Source of the DNA: Agriterribacter humi
GTDB lineage: Bacteria > Bacteroidota > Bacteroidia > Chitinophagales > Chitinophagaceae
DNA: 64,000 nucleotides
Direction of reading: 5' to 3'
Assembly: GCF_009192765.1 (NCBI RefSeq)
Contig: NZ_VOHQ01000002.1
Location: 1-64,000 of the forward strand
Each line of letters starts with the position of its first letter. Positions within the stretch are counted from its first letter, which is position 1. Below, piece after piece: positions 18,118-27,281 of this stretch. The notes under the pieces were generated by a model. The model made no database searches. It saw only the letters and a list, made by a program, of their open reading frames with translations, and had not been told where the DNA came from. Position numbers and translations under genes: made by a program.

Positions 18118-18279
18118 GGAATAAAAAAAATTTTTTTCAAGAAATATTCTGGCTGAATCTTTTTGTGAAGTGTTAAGGAGGGTGGGATAGGTGGATTTTT
18201 GATTAAAATTTATCCATTCAGGATGCGTTGACCGTTATAAGCAAGAAGACTATTGAACAAATATCATAAAGCATTTGCA

Positions 18280-18460
18280 TGTCACCGGCAGGAAAGAGAC
18301 AAGCATCTCTTTCCTGTTCGGATCTTTGGCGAAAAATCAACAACCTGTGTCTGTAACAATATGATTGCGGGATGTTACCGGGTTTATCCTCTTTTTCGAT
18401 CGTATAAAAAAGGCACAAGTAGTAGCTGCACATGAGGATATGTTACTGATACTTGTGCCC
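18280..18460. other. Structured intergenic region, possible small RNA
   Basis: The 560 bp gap between blaI and the restriction gene contains no convincing gene. It has a perfect 11 bp hairpin, CAGGAAAGAGA (18,289-18,299) with TCTCTTTCCTG (18,306-18,316). A second perfect 10 bp pairing joins GGCACAAGTA (18,412-18,421) to TACTTGTGCC (18,450-18,459). Neither is followed by a clear T run on the plus strand. The rest of the gap is unremarkable. Confidence 0.35.
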
Positions 18461-18634
18461 CTGAAGATGATAAGTAAGAAGAACGCCTGGGCATGAATAT
18501 GTTGAGAGGCTGTGCTTATTAAGAACAGGGTTATGCTTGTTGTGTTACCCCGGTGCTGTGGTTTATTTTGCTGGCAGGCATCGTTTCGTTATCCGGGGGC
18601 GTGTTCAGCATAATATTGTGTGCTGAGATTATCC

Positions 18635-21247
18635 TTAAATATTTTTGATGATATTTAAGAAGTCGTCCAGTTTATAGGCTCCGTCAACTGTCCGTTTATC
18701 GTAAACCATGAAGTACCGGTAATTATTTCCGGCTTTACCTGCCCAAAGATTTCCAAGTCTTATTTTTTGTTCTGCATCTAAATGATCGCCCTTTGTTTCT
18801 AATATAATAACCTTACCACTTTTTGTCCGGATGATGAAGTCGGGGTAATGATTCAGGAAGCCGTTTATTCTAAAACCCTTCCTTTCTATATTCCTGGTCC
18901 AGAAAGCAATATTACCAAGGTTTGCAATTTCATTAATAATTCTTTCTTCAAAACCATTCATGCTTCCTTCTTTCTCGTAAAGCGATTTTGTAATGTCTTT
19001 TGCTGTGTTGCCGGGAGCTATAACAGTCGGCAATGTAAAGGCGGGTTTTATAAATACTTTGTCAGTATCCAGGAAATCCCTGAATTTTTTCTCAGCAAAA
19101 GATTCCGAAAGAGCTATTATTTTAAATTTAATTTTATCCTTGTACGTGTATTCATTATTGGCTAAATCATTGAATTGTTCGTCAGTAAAATCCTCTAAAA
19201 TCCTATTAATATATTTTTCAATCTCTCTGTCGGGTATTGGAAACATATTCCCGGTTAAATCCATTATACGTTTTGTAAAATTCTTAATTCTGTTGCCTTT
19301 TTTAGAGGGGTCCAGGATATACGCCATAACACTTTCTCTTACGTCGCCGTCGAGTCTTACAAAGCTTGGGGTATGCGATGTTTTTGTTTCGTCAAGGTCA
19401 ACTTTATACAGTTCCGATGTTATGCTGTCAAATACAATATCAGTTGGCTGCTGGCTTAGTTTAAAACCTTCCAGTAAATTTTCTTTTTCCAAAAGCTGTT
19501 CTTCTTTTGTTCCAAATAAATCAGATCCCGGAACTTTCAGATAAAATTGCGGCAGGCTTATTTCTATTGCCTGTTCTTTAAAAACGTCTTTTATACTGTA
19601 TGTTTTCACTAGTTTTTGTAATTCGGTTGGTAATGAACTTAAAATGTTATTGCTATTTCCGGCAATGCGCGATTCAAATGCTTTATTTTGCTCAATGGCT
19701 GTTTGTTCAATTTTTGAAACGGTTACAGTTGGTATTTTAGTTTCTTCCGGAGCAGTAATCCTGGAAACATCAATACCTGCTGTTATATCTTCTTCTTCGG
19801 ATTCTGTTTTTGGAAAAACACTAAGCTGTGCTGTTGATTCATGTTTCCCTGTCTGTCCGGCAGGCAGGCTCGCTTCTTCTATCATGGCGGGGTCGGCCAG
19901 TTTATAATCTTTGTCGCTAAAACCCGCTTTGTTCAATCCCTTTACTATATTATCCAATGTGTCCAGAAATTTTGATGAAGCTGTTAAAACATAACTCAAA
20001 TTGAGCAATGGAAAATTATGTTTTATTACATAAGGCTGTCTCAGCACTCTTCCCAGTATTTGTTCTACATCTACTGCCGAACTTTTGTCGGCTAAAGAAG
20101 CCAGTATATAAGCAAAAGGGCAGTCCCATCCTTCCTTTAGTGCGTTAACGGTAATGATATACCGTACAGGGCAGCTCCTGCTCATTAAATCTTCATTCTT
20201 TATTTCATTAATATTCGCCGTCTTTATTTTTACCTGATCTGCCGGTATTTTGAGTTCGATGAGTTTTTCTTTCAGTTTTTCAAAAGTAGTGTTATCTTCT
20301 GCATTCTTTGGTTGTGCCTGAAATAATACGATGGGGCGAATATATTTACCGCCTTTTTTTTCTTCTTCAAGGGACTGTAATTCCAGACGCCGCTGCAATT
20401 GTAAAGCAGAATTAATTACTTCGGTTTTGTCCTGGTGATTGTAAACGATAACAGGAAGTTTCACCATGTTTTCCTTTTTCAATTCCATGGCGTCAATAAA
20501 GCTAATGATGTTGCTGTTGTTTCTTGGCGTTGCAGTAAGGTCGAGTATAAAACAGGGATTTATTTCCTTAAGCATGTCCACACTCAAATCGCTTTCGGCA
20601 TTGTGGCTTTCATCTACAATCACTACCGGGTTCAGGTATTTGATTACTGCGCCGAGTGTTATATCGTTATCCTTCCCTAAAAGGCTTTCAAATGATTGCA
20701 GGTTTCCGTTTTCCTGGAATACTTTTCTGTCTTCTTTGTTTTTAGCCCTTAAACTGTCGAAGCTAAAAACCATGATATTCAATTGTTCATTTATTGTTGT
20801 TGCGTTAAAACCGCTTCCCTGCAATAATGCAGCTTTATCGAACACTTCAGCCTTATTGCCGAAATGCGAATTTATTTTTTGACGGTAAGGGTGCGATGGA
20901 TCTTTAAGATTCTTTATGGTTTGGTCTAAAATAGTAATGGAAGGAACCAGCCATACCACTGCTTTTGGGCGGTCGTAATCAAATGCATCAAATATCGTTT
21001 TAAGGGCATTGCAGGCAATAAAGGTTTTGCCTCCGGCCGTGGGAACTTTTACGCAAACATTGGGTACACGTGGCACATTGTTCTTGTATGGCGCTATAGC
21101 TGTTCCCGGAAAAGGTTGCAAGGGTGTTCTGGGGTGGTTCACCCAAAAGCTGTGAAATGCATCTTTTGTGTTTTTGGTTTCCTGCACCTGTTCCAAAAAC
21201 AATGAAAGGTCATTTATTACCTGTTGTTGATAGGGTTTAAGCTCCAT
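18635..21247 (-). CDS. Type III restriction enzyme, Res subunit (helicase-nuclease)
   Basis: The 870-residue protein is a superfamily 2 helicase with a C-terminal nuclease. It shows ELKPYQQQVI at the start, Walker A VPTAGGKT (Lys74), the DESH box in VIVDESHNAESD, LDLTATPR, and motif VI QILGRVLRQP. The nuclease core is PDFIIRTKSGKVIILETKG with Glu817 and Lys819. It should work with the methyltransferase gene at 22,409 to cut DNA between inverted unmodified sites in an ATP-dependent way. At 19,848-19,868 a GC-rich palindrome is present in frame, coding SLPAGQTG between helicase parts; the frame stays open. Confidence 0.92.
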   Translation of the reverse strand: MELKPYQQQVINDLSLFLEQVQETKNTKDAFHSFWVNHPRTPLQPFPGTAIAPYKNNVPRVPNVCVKVPTAGGKTFIACNALKTIFDAFDYDRPKAVVWLVPSITILDQTIKNLKDPSHPYRQKINSHFGNKAEVFDKAALLQGSGFNATTINEQLNIMVFSFDSLRAKNKEDRKVFQENGNLQSFESLLGKDNDITLGAVIKYLNPVVIVDESHNAESDLSVDMLKEINPCFILDLTATPRNNSNIISFIDAMELKKENMVKLPVIVYNHQDKTEVINSALQLQRRLELQSLEEEKKGGKYIRPIVLFQAQPKNAEDNTTFEKLKEKLIELKIPADQVKIKTANINEIKNEDLMSRSCPVRYIITVNALKEGWDCPFAYILASLADKSSAVDVEQILGRVLRQPYVIKHNFPLLNLSYVLTASSKFLDTLDNIVKGLNKAGFSDKDYKLADPAMIEEASLPAGQTGKHESTAQLSVFPKTESEEEDITAGIDVSRITAPEETKIPTVTVSKIEQTAIEQNKAFESRIAGNSNNILSSLPTELQKLVKTYSIKDVFKEQAIEISLPQFYLKVPGSDLFGTKEEQLLEKENLLEGFKLSQQPTDIVFDSITSELYKVDLDETKTSHTPSFVRLDGDVRESVMAYILDPSKKGNRIKNFTKRIMDLTGNMFPIPDREIEKYINRILEDFTDEQFNDLANNEYTYKDKIKFKIIALSESFAEKKFRDFLDTDKVFIKPAFTLPTVIAPGNTAKDITKSLYEKEGSMNGFEERIINEIANLGNIAFWTRNIERKGFRINGFLNHYPDFIIRTKSGKVIILETKGDHLDAEQKIRLGNLWAGKAGNNYRYFMVYDKRTVDGAYKLDDFLNIIKNI
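19848..19868. repeat. GC-rich palindromic repeat, copy 2 (in frame inside res)
   Basis: Arms CCTGTCTG and CAGGCAGG around TCCGG. On the coding (minus) strand it reads as Leu-Pro-Ala-Gly-Gln-Thr-Gly, apparently an insert in a poorly conserved linker of the Res protein. Confidence 0.75.
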
Positions 21248-21267
21248 ATAATAATCATTTAATCATT

Positions 21268-22404
21268 TTATCCAAAAAACCCCAATTCAGACAATTGATG
21301 CAGTTTTTGCTGCAATAATTTTTTATCGGGCAATTGCATCCTGTATTCAGCAATCATTGTTGGCGAAAGGCTGCGGCTTAATGCATATTCTACTACCTCA
21401 TGATCTTTATCCTTGCAAAGCAATATACCAATGCTCGGGTTTTCGTTTTCTTTTTTCACATCCCTGTCCAATGCCTCTAAGTAAAAATTTATTTTACCCA
21501 AATGCTCCGGTTCAAATTTTTCTTTTTTCAATTCAAAGGCAACAAGGCACTGTAATCCACGGTGATAAAAGAGCAGGTCAATATTAAAATCCCTGTTGCC
21601 CACCTGCACCTTATATTCCTCTCCGATAAATAAGAAATCCTTGCCCAGTTCAAGGATGAAGTTTTTCATTTGTTTTATCAGCCCTTTTTGAAGATCACTT
21701 TCGTTGTGCGGTTCGGGCAGGTTCAGAAATTCAAATACATAGCTGTCTTTGAAATTGTTGAGAATGTTGGGATGCATTTCTTTCAGCGATGATGGGAGTT
21801 TTGAATTTCCTATCATTGTTCTTTCAAACAACCCGGCTGATATTTGACGGTCAAGTTCTTTTACTGAATAGTTTTCTTTTATGCATAACCGGATATAAAA
21901 CTCTCTTTCTTCTTCTATTTTACAACGGGAAAAAATAGTTTTGTTATGTGTCCAGCCAATTTTAGCCAGTATGGTTTGGCGTATATCTTCCCCTAAAATT
22001 TGTTGCCTTAATGAGGCGACAAGTTCACTTTCAGCCTGTTTTTCTAATTGTGGCTTCGCTGAGGACACAATTTCATCTAATTGATTTTCAGTACTTTGTA
22101 TTTGTGGTATCACCGAAACCACAAATGCTGAAGAATGGTACTTTTCGTAGAATTCCACCATTCTGTAAATATTTCTTTTATCAAACCCTTTTAAACCCGG
22201 CTCCTGTTTTTGCAGAAAATCGGCAAGTTGCTGCACCGTTTTTTCGCCCCATTGGCTTTGAGCTAATTGCCTGCTTACAAAAGCGCCTGCCTGCCAGTAT
22301 AAATTTACCAACTCAGCGTTCGCCGTTTTCAGCGCATTATACCTTGCCTGCCTGATGGCTTCCTGCAAAACCAAAAAACTGATATGCTGGTTTGCTTCCT
22401 GCAT
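21268..22404 (-). CDS. PD-(D/E)XK nuclease-domain protein, DUF1016/YhcG type
   Basis: The 378-residue protein has the two-part layout of DUF1016 proteins. The N-terminal helical domain includes YWQAGAFVSRQLAQSQWGEKTV and FDKRNIYRMVEFYE. The C-terminal PD-(D/E)XK nuclease-like domain shows FNIDLLFYHRGLQCLVAFELK, in which the Asp and the Glu-x-Lys form the metal site. It is the middle gene of the mod-DUF1016-res run, 4 bp after mod and 20 bp before res. Proteins of this type are often found in or next to type I and III restriction loci. Its contribution to restriction is not established. Confidence 0.88.
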   Translation of the reverse strand: MQEANQHISFLVLQEAIRQARYNALKTANAELVNLYWQAGAFVSRQLAQSQWGEKTVQQLADFLQKQEPGLKGFDKRNIYRMVEFYEKYHSSAFVVSVIPQIQSTENQLDEIVSSAKPQLEKQAESELVASLRQQILGEDIRQTILAKIGWTHNKTIFSRCKIEEEREFYIRLCIKENYSVKELDRQISAGLFERTMIGNSKLPSSLKEMHPNILNNFKDSYVFEFLNLPEPHNESDLQKGLIKQMKNFILELGKDFLFIGEEYKVQVGNRDFNIDLLFYHRGLQCLVAFELKKEKFEPEHLGKINFYLEALDRDVKKENENPSIGILLCKDKDHEVVEYALSRSLSPTMIAEYRMQLPDKKLLQQKLHQLSELGFFG

Positions 22405-22408
22405 TGGT

Positions 22409-24112
22409 TTAAAATTTAGTTATATCCCGTGGTATTTTTTTAAAAATGATATTGTGTTTAATCATAAAACCTTTGGTGAGCAAACAGTTGTCGGCATAAA
22501 TAACATATTGCTCTGCTTTGGTTTTCATTGTTGATAAAAAAGCATGGTCTAAAGTGGTTATTTCGTTTCGCTCGTAATTAAAGTAATATGCAGTGTCGTT
22601 ATGCTTACCCAGGAAATGTTTGTTGTCTCTTTTGCTTGAACCCTGATTTTTAAGGTTGCTTTTATTATGGTCATCATGTAAATCCAATAAATTATGGTTC
22701 AAACTGCTTTTGGTTTCAGCATAAAAAACATACTGCCTTATTTTTTCTTCGCCAGCCAGTTCATTCAGGTTGCCATCTTCCAAAAACAGGGGTTGCCCTA
22801 ATTCGTAAAAATCAAAGCTACCGCCGGTGCCTTCGGTATCGCCATAGGATGAAATTACTTTTTTGATTCTTTCGGAAGAAATTGTTTCAACATAGTCCAT
22901 CATTTCAATGATAATAAACTTTCGATTTCTGTTATCTTTTCGATTGAGATTTAAAACTGCATGTGCAGTTGTCCCAGAACCCGCAAATGAATCTAATACT
23001 ATAAAGTTTTCACCATTGATTAAGCTGATTAGGTATTGTATTAATGTGAGTGACTTAGGGTAATCAAATTCAAATCCCATTTTCTTTAATTCGCTACTCA
23101 TGTTTTGGGTGCTTCCCATATTTTGAAGAGAACTAACAACATGACTTGCTTCTACTCTTGATTTTATATTTTCAATAGCTCCTGTTTTCGAAATTACGAA
23201 AGTTGTATCTTGACCTTTGCTATCTTTTACAGGATTAAATTGATTTTTTATAAACTCAATAAATATTTCTTTTGAACTCCATCCACTTTTTATTGTAACC
23301 TCATTAATTAATTTGTAATTTTCAATTATTGCATCAGATTCATAATGCGGCCATGAGTTAGCCCTTGCTTTTATTAGTCCATTTTTAATATCAGAAGGAA
23401 AGCCAATGGGAAGCTGAACTTCGCTAATCGGATTTTTTGGACCATTTTTTACAATCGTATTTCTAATTTCACTTTTGAACAGTTTACTTCCTTGGGAGAT
23501 GTTAGGGTCAACGACTTTAGGATATTCAAAAAAAATTATATTTTTTGAATAACATAAGATGTATTCATGATTAATTTTAATCTTTGCTTGATTATCGAAA
23601 TTGCCATCAGTTCTCCAAGTGAAATTTGTGATAAAATTGCTGCGACCAAATATTTCATCGCAGATGTACTTCAAATTTTGATATTCATTATCATCAATCG
23701 AAATAAAAATTGCACCATCATCTGCCAATAATTTATGCAATAATTTTAGCCTTGGATACATCATGCACAGCCATTTATCATGGCGGCTTAAGTCTTCACT
23801 TTCTTTGCCAACAACTTGTCCAAGCCATTTTTTTATTTTCGGGTCGTTTACATTGTCATTATATACCCATGCTTCGTTGCCTGTGTTATAAGGCGGGTCA
23901 ATGTAAATACATTTTACTTTTCCTTCGTATTCCGGCAACAATGCTTTCAGCGCTTCTAAGTTGTCGCCATGTATAATTTTATTGCCGCTATTGGTTTCAA
24001 TCCCGGTTTGTTTGCCATTGTTAAATCCGTAACTGTGTTCCAGCACCCTGTAGGGCACGTTCAAATGATGATTAATAACCTTTTCTTTTCCTATCCAGTG
24101 TAGTGTTGGCAT
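22409..24112 (-). CDS. Type III DNA methyltransferase, Mod subunit
   Basis: The 567-residue protein is a beta-class N6-adenine methyltransferase. The catalytic motif DPPY (residues 72-75, YIDPPYNTGNEAW) precedes the S-adenosylmethionine motif SFAGSGTT (about 375-382). The target-recognition region lies between them. It modifies adenine in the site recognised by the Mod-Res complex and guides Res. The stretch coding the presumed recognition region (about 23,000-23,650) is visibly more AT-rich than the flanks, as expected for a domain exchanged by recombination. It is the first gene of the mod-DUF1016-res operon. Confidence 0.92.
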   Translation of the reverse strand: MPTLHWIGKEKVINHHLNVPYRVLEHSYGFNNGKQTGIETNSGNKIIHGDNLEALKALLPEYEGKVKCIYIDPPYNTGNEAWVYNDNVNDPKIKKWLGQVVGKESEDLSRHDKWLCMMYPRLKLLHKLLADDGAIFISIDDNEYQNLKYICDEIFGRSNFITNFTWRTDGNFDNQAKIKINHEYILCYSKNIIFFEYPKVVDPNISQGSKLFKSEIRNTIVKNGPKNPISEVQLPIGFPSDIKNGLIKARANSWPHYESDAIIENYKLINEVTIKSGWSSKEIFIEFIKNQFNPVKDSKGQDTTFVISKTGAIENIKSRVEASHVVSSLQNMGSTQNMSSELKKMGFEFDYPKSLTLIQYLISLINGENFIVLDSFAGSGTTAHAVLNLNRKDNRNRKFIIIEMMDYVETISSERIKKVISSYGDTEGTGGSFDFYELGQPLFLEDGNLNELAGEEKIRQYVFYAETKSSLNHNLLDLHDDHNKSNLKNQGSSKRDNKHFLGKHNDTAYYFNYERNEITTLDHAFLSTMKTKAEQYVIYADNCLLTKGFMIKHNIIFKKIPRDITKF

Positions 24113-24150
24113 GTATAATAAATGTCCGTTGTTGATTTATGGGTGTAAAA

Positions 24151-24182
24151 TAATCAAAAACAACGGCCCGGCAATCGCCGGG
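24151..24182 (-). terminator. Probable terminator downstream of the GH2 gene
   Basis: On the minus strand CCCGGC (24,182-24,177) pairs with GCCGGG (24,172-24,167) and is followed by a T-rich tract. It lies between the GH2 stop at 24,285 and mod at 24,112, so it would insulate the restriction operon. Confidence 0.55.
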
Positions 24183-24284
24183 GCTTCATGGTGTGAGGTC
24201 GCCTTTAATTTATCCAAAGATTTTTAACGCAAAATTTTTGCGTAATATATAATGGCTTCCTTCCGAAAGTAGAAACTAACAATA

Positions 24285-27146
24285 TCAATTCAACAAATCC
24301 CTTATGTTTTCCATATCCGCTTCTACAACCGGATCGAATTTTTCACTTGTCATATATTTTTTCAAACTGTATAACAATTGTCTTGCCTCAGGTCTTTTAT
24401 CCGCGCCGGTTAGCAAATCAATGCCCGAAACGATCAGCTTGCCTTTACCAGCTTTGCATTCAAATATCAATCCTAAAGGCTGCGCCGTTACCCAATCATC
24501 AATTACACGAACGATGGGTTTAATACCGGGAGCAACAGCATCAAGGCTTATTGGATTGGAATGGCTCATCGCATCCCACCATTGCCAGTTACTGTGATAT
24601 TCCGTAGGGAAAGCCTGTAGTGCCGGATGTTGCGGATTACATAAAATTCCCAGGGTAGTGGGCGCCTGCCCGCCTGTCCACGCGGTATTCCAGAATATGC
24701 TGGAAAAACCAATTTTTACATTGCCTCCTTTACCTGGCTTTACCGATCCTTTTTTAGTGGTAAGCAATACTTTTCCGCCGGCATTAAGGGTTTCTATTGC
24801 TTTGTCATCCAATTGCTGCGTTATCAAAATTTCATCTTTTGTTGCGGGAAGCGATGACGGATAAACAAATATATGCCATGCGTTGTGGTTGTTATTTACA
24901 GACACAGTGAGGGTAAGCATTTCTGCCTGCTTTACGGCATGGAGAGACTGTTTAATTTCACCCAGCTTAAAACCGTTCCCCAGAGGAATATTTACTTTTG
25001 GCAATTTGCCGCTGAACAGTGTTGCACCCGAAGCATTGGTAATATTCCATACCGGCGTAACATCGTGTAACGCAGATGCTCCAAAATGAGCGACCTCTGC
25101 AGGCACAGAGAGTATTTCATTATTCAGGTAGATCATTTTCGGTAACCTTACCAAAGGAACGGTTGCATTGCAAAACCGGCTGTATTGCGCTCCGGTAACA
25201 TAACCTTTATCATCCCAAAAGGGATCCAATACCCCAACCAGCGCTGTTCCCTGCCCCGGAAAATCGTGCAGGTCAAGAAGCTGAAAGCCCCCAAAACCGG
25301 GTGTGCGCAACGCGGCTTCTATATCGGCTTTATAGCATAATACCTGTAGTTTTCCGGATGCCAAAAGAAAACTGTCGGCCAAAGCCCCCATTCCATTTTT
25401 GTTTAGTTTTTCCTGGAATATTTCAAAATTTTTAGCTTTTAAAACGCCGTCATATTTGGATATTTCTTTAAAATTGGGATAAACGCACCACTGCCCGATT
25501 TCATGACTAACAGTGGGATGCTGCCACTTTGAAATAATTTCTTTCCAGTCGTAATCGCATCCTGGCGTCTGTGCATTAATTATGCTTTTCAATCCTTCGC
25601 CCCAACGCTGGATTCTTGGGTCGGGCGTGCTGTTATAATCGTTTTCCGGAATTACAGGCCACCCTGCACCTGAAGTATACAATATCCTGGGGTCTTTCTT
25701 TTTCCAGTAGGTAACAAAATCCGTTAAATATTTTACCTGCTGCTTTCCTGCAGGTTCATTGCCGTAAGTCATCATGCAAAATGAGGGATGATTACCGTAG
25801 GCCTTAACCACTCTTTTGCTTTCATCATAAATATATTTATCAAGCGGTTTGCCATCGCCGATAGTTGCTCCCTGGTTTGCCCATGAGCTGATTTCTACCT
25901 GCAGGTAAAAGCCCGAACGGTCTGCCGCTTCAAAGGCAGCTTCAGGAGGAGTCCAGGAATGAAAACGTATATGATTGAGTCCATATGATCTGCAAACTTT
26001 AAAAATATGTAACCAGGCTTCCACATCTGTTGGCGGGTAACCCGTTTTAGGAAAAATGGCACATTCAAGGGTGCCTCTCAAAAAAGTTAAATTACCATTA
26101 ATGGTAAATTGCGTGCCTTTCGTTAAAAATTCCCGCATGCCAAATGTTACTGTTCTTTCATCACGTTCTTTTGGTGTAGTTAAATTGATCTGCATGGCAT
26201 ACAGGTTCGGATGAAATTCATCCCACAGCAGCGGAGCATTTCCCATCGGGTAAATGATTTCAAGTGCCGTATCGCCACCTTTTAGGATAACCTTCTTTTG
26301 AATGAGTTTCAATTTTTCGGATTTGGTATTTTCGGATGTTACCCTGAGTTGAATGCCGGCCTCAACCTGTTTGTTTGCCGGGTTGTTGATTTTTATTTTG
26401 GCCTTCACCAGCTTGTTTTTGATATCCGGATACAATTGTACATTCTCCAAATGAAGCAGCGGGTCTGATACAAGAAGCAATTTGCCAATCATACCATTCC
26501 AGTTGCTTTGCGTATGATCGGTAATGCTGTGTGAATTTGGACCTACATTAATGTCTTTAACGCGGTTGTCAACACGGATTGTTAACAGGTGCGTGCCCGG
26601 ACGTAATGATTCGGATAAATCAAAGCGATGCGGCGTTCCCAAACTGTTGTTCATTCCTGTTTGCACACCGTCAATCCATAGGGTAGTTTCCCAATGGCTG
26701 CGTTCTATAAACAGTTCAATGTATTTGTTTTTCCACGACTCCGGAATGGTAACTGTTTTTTGATACCACGCAGCGCCTTTATAGTATTTAACGGGCTGCA
26801 GCCAGAAGGGAATTTTAATATTGCCGGGCTTGCGATATACAGCGTACTCCGGTTTTAAGAACCACGAGGAGTCCATAATGCTTCCGGTCCAGGGAGTATT
26901 CACATCAATGTCGTTGCCCTTCTTATTGGTGGTCATAGATCCGGGAAGCAGTACACTATCCGTGAGTTTTTTGTTAAACCAGCGTTCATGTGTACCCTCA
27001 TCAAGCGAATCAATACGGAAAAGCCATTGCCCCGAAAGATCAATGGTATTTTTTGCTGAATAGTTTACTTCCTGGGCGCGTAATGTTGTAAAGGCTGTAA
27101 ATAACAGATAAAATATTGACATTACCAATAGCACATATTTTTTCAT
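24285..27146 (-). CDS. Glycoside hydrolase family 2 protein, secreted
   Basis: The 953-residue protein has a signal peptide (to about residue 24). A sugar-binding jelly-roll domain (IDLSGQWLFRID and HWETTLWIDG) is followed by an Ig-like domain and a TIM barrel. The acid/base is Glu464 in MTYGNEPAG and the probable nucleophile is Glu549 in VSHEIGQW. GH2 enzymes remove beta-linked galactose, mannose or glucuronic acid in the retaining mode; which one is not clear here. Its promoter carries a variant of the AraC-regulon box in reverse orientation, which links it to the SusC/D cluster next door. Confidence 0.9.
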   Translation of the reverse strand: MKKYVLLVMSIFYLLFTAFTTLRAQEVNYSAKNTIDLSGQWLFRIDSLDEGTHERWFNKKLTDSVLLPGSMTTNKKGNDIDVNTPWTGSIMDSSWFLKPEYAVYRKPGNIKIPFWLQPVKYYKGAAWYQKTVTIPESWKNKYIELFIERSHWETTLWIDGVQTGMNNSLGTPHRFDLSESLRPGTHLLTIRVDNRVKDINVGPNSHSITDHTQSNWNGMIGKLLLVSDPLLHLENVQLYPDIKNKLVKAKIKINNPANKQVEAGIQLRVTSENTKSEKLKLIQKKVILKGGDTALEIIYPMGNAPLLWDEFHPNLYAMQINLTTPKERDERTVTFGMREFLTKGTQFTINGNLTFLRGTLECAIFPKTGYPPTDVEAWLHIFKVCRSYGLNHIRFHSWTPPEAAFEAADRSGFYLQVEISSWANQGATIGDGKPLDKYIYDESKRVVKAYGNHPSFCMMTYGNEPAGKQQVKYLTDFVTYWKKKDPRILYTSGAGWPVIPENDYNSTPDPRIQRWGEGLKSIINAQTPGCDYDWKEIISKWQHPTVSHEIGQWCVYPNFKEISKYDGVLKAKNFEIFQEKLNKNGMGALADSFLLASGKLQVLCYKADIEAALRTPGFGGFQLLDLHDFPGQGTALVGVLDPFWDDKGYVTGAQYSRFCNATVPLVRLPKMIYLNNEILSVPAEVAHFGASALHDVTPVWNITNASGATLFSGKLPKVNIPLGNGFKLGEIKQSLHAVKQAEMLTLTVSVNNNHNAWHIFVYPSSLPATKDEILITQQLDDKAIETLNAGGKVLLTTKKGSVKPGKGGNVKIGFSSIFWNTAWTGGQAPTTLGILCNPQHPALQAFPTEYHSNWQWWDAMSHSNPISLDAVAPGIKPIVRVIDDWVTAQPLGLIFECKAGKGKLIVSGIDLLTGADKRPEARQLLYSLKKYMTSEKFDPVVEADMENIRDLLN

Positions 27147-27191
27147 TACCGGGGAATTTTTTGGATAAAAAATTATTGCCTGCTAATTATT

Positions 27192-27250
27192 CGAATTTCA
27201 GGCTTAATGATCATTATTCAAATGAACATTCTTACGAAAATGATGTACTA
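27192..27250 (-). promoter_or_regulatory. Predicted AraC-regulon promoter of the GH2 gene
   Basis: Read on the minus strand, a box resembling the regulon motif (TACATCATTTTCG, from 27,247) is followed exactly 48 bp later by a -7-like element GAAATTCG (27,199-27,192). The spacing equals that of the three better copies at 28,226, 33,116 and 41,599. This is the weakest of the four. Confidence 0.55.
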
Positions 27251-27281
27251 TTTGTTGATTGATTAAAAGTATTGCGGAAAA

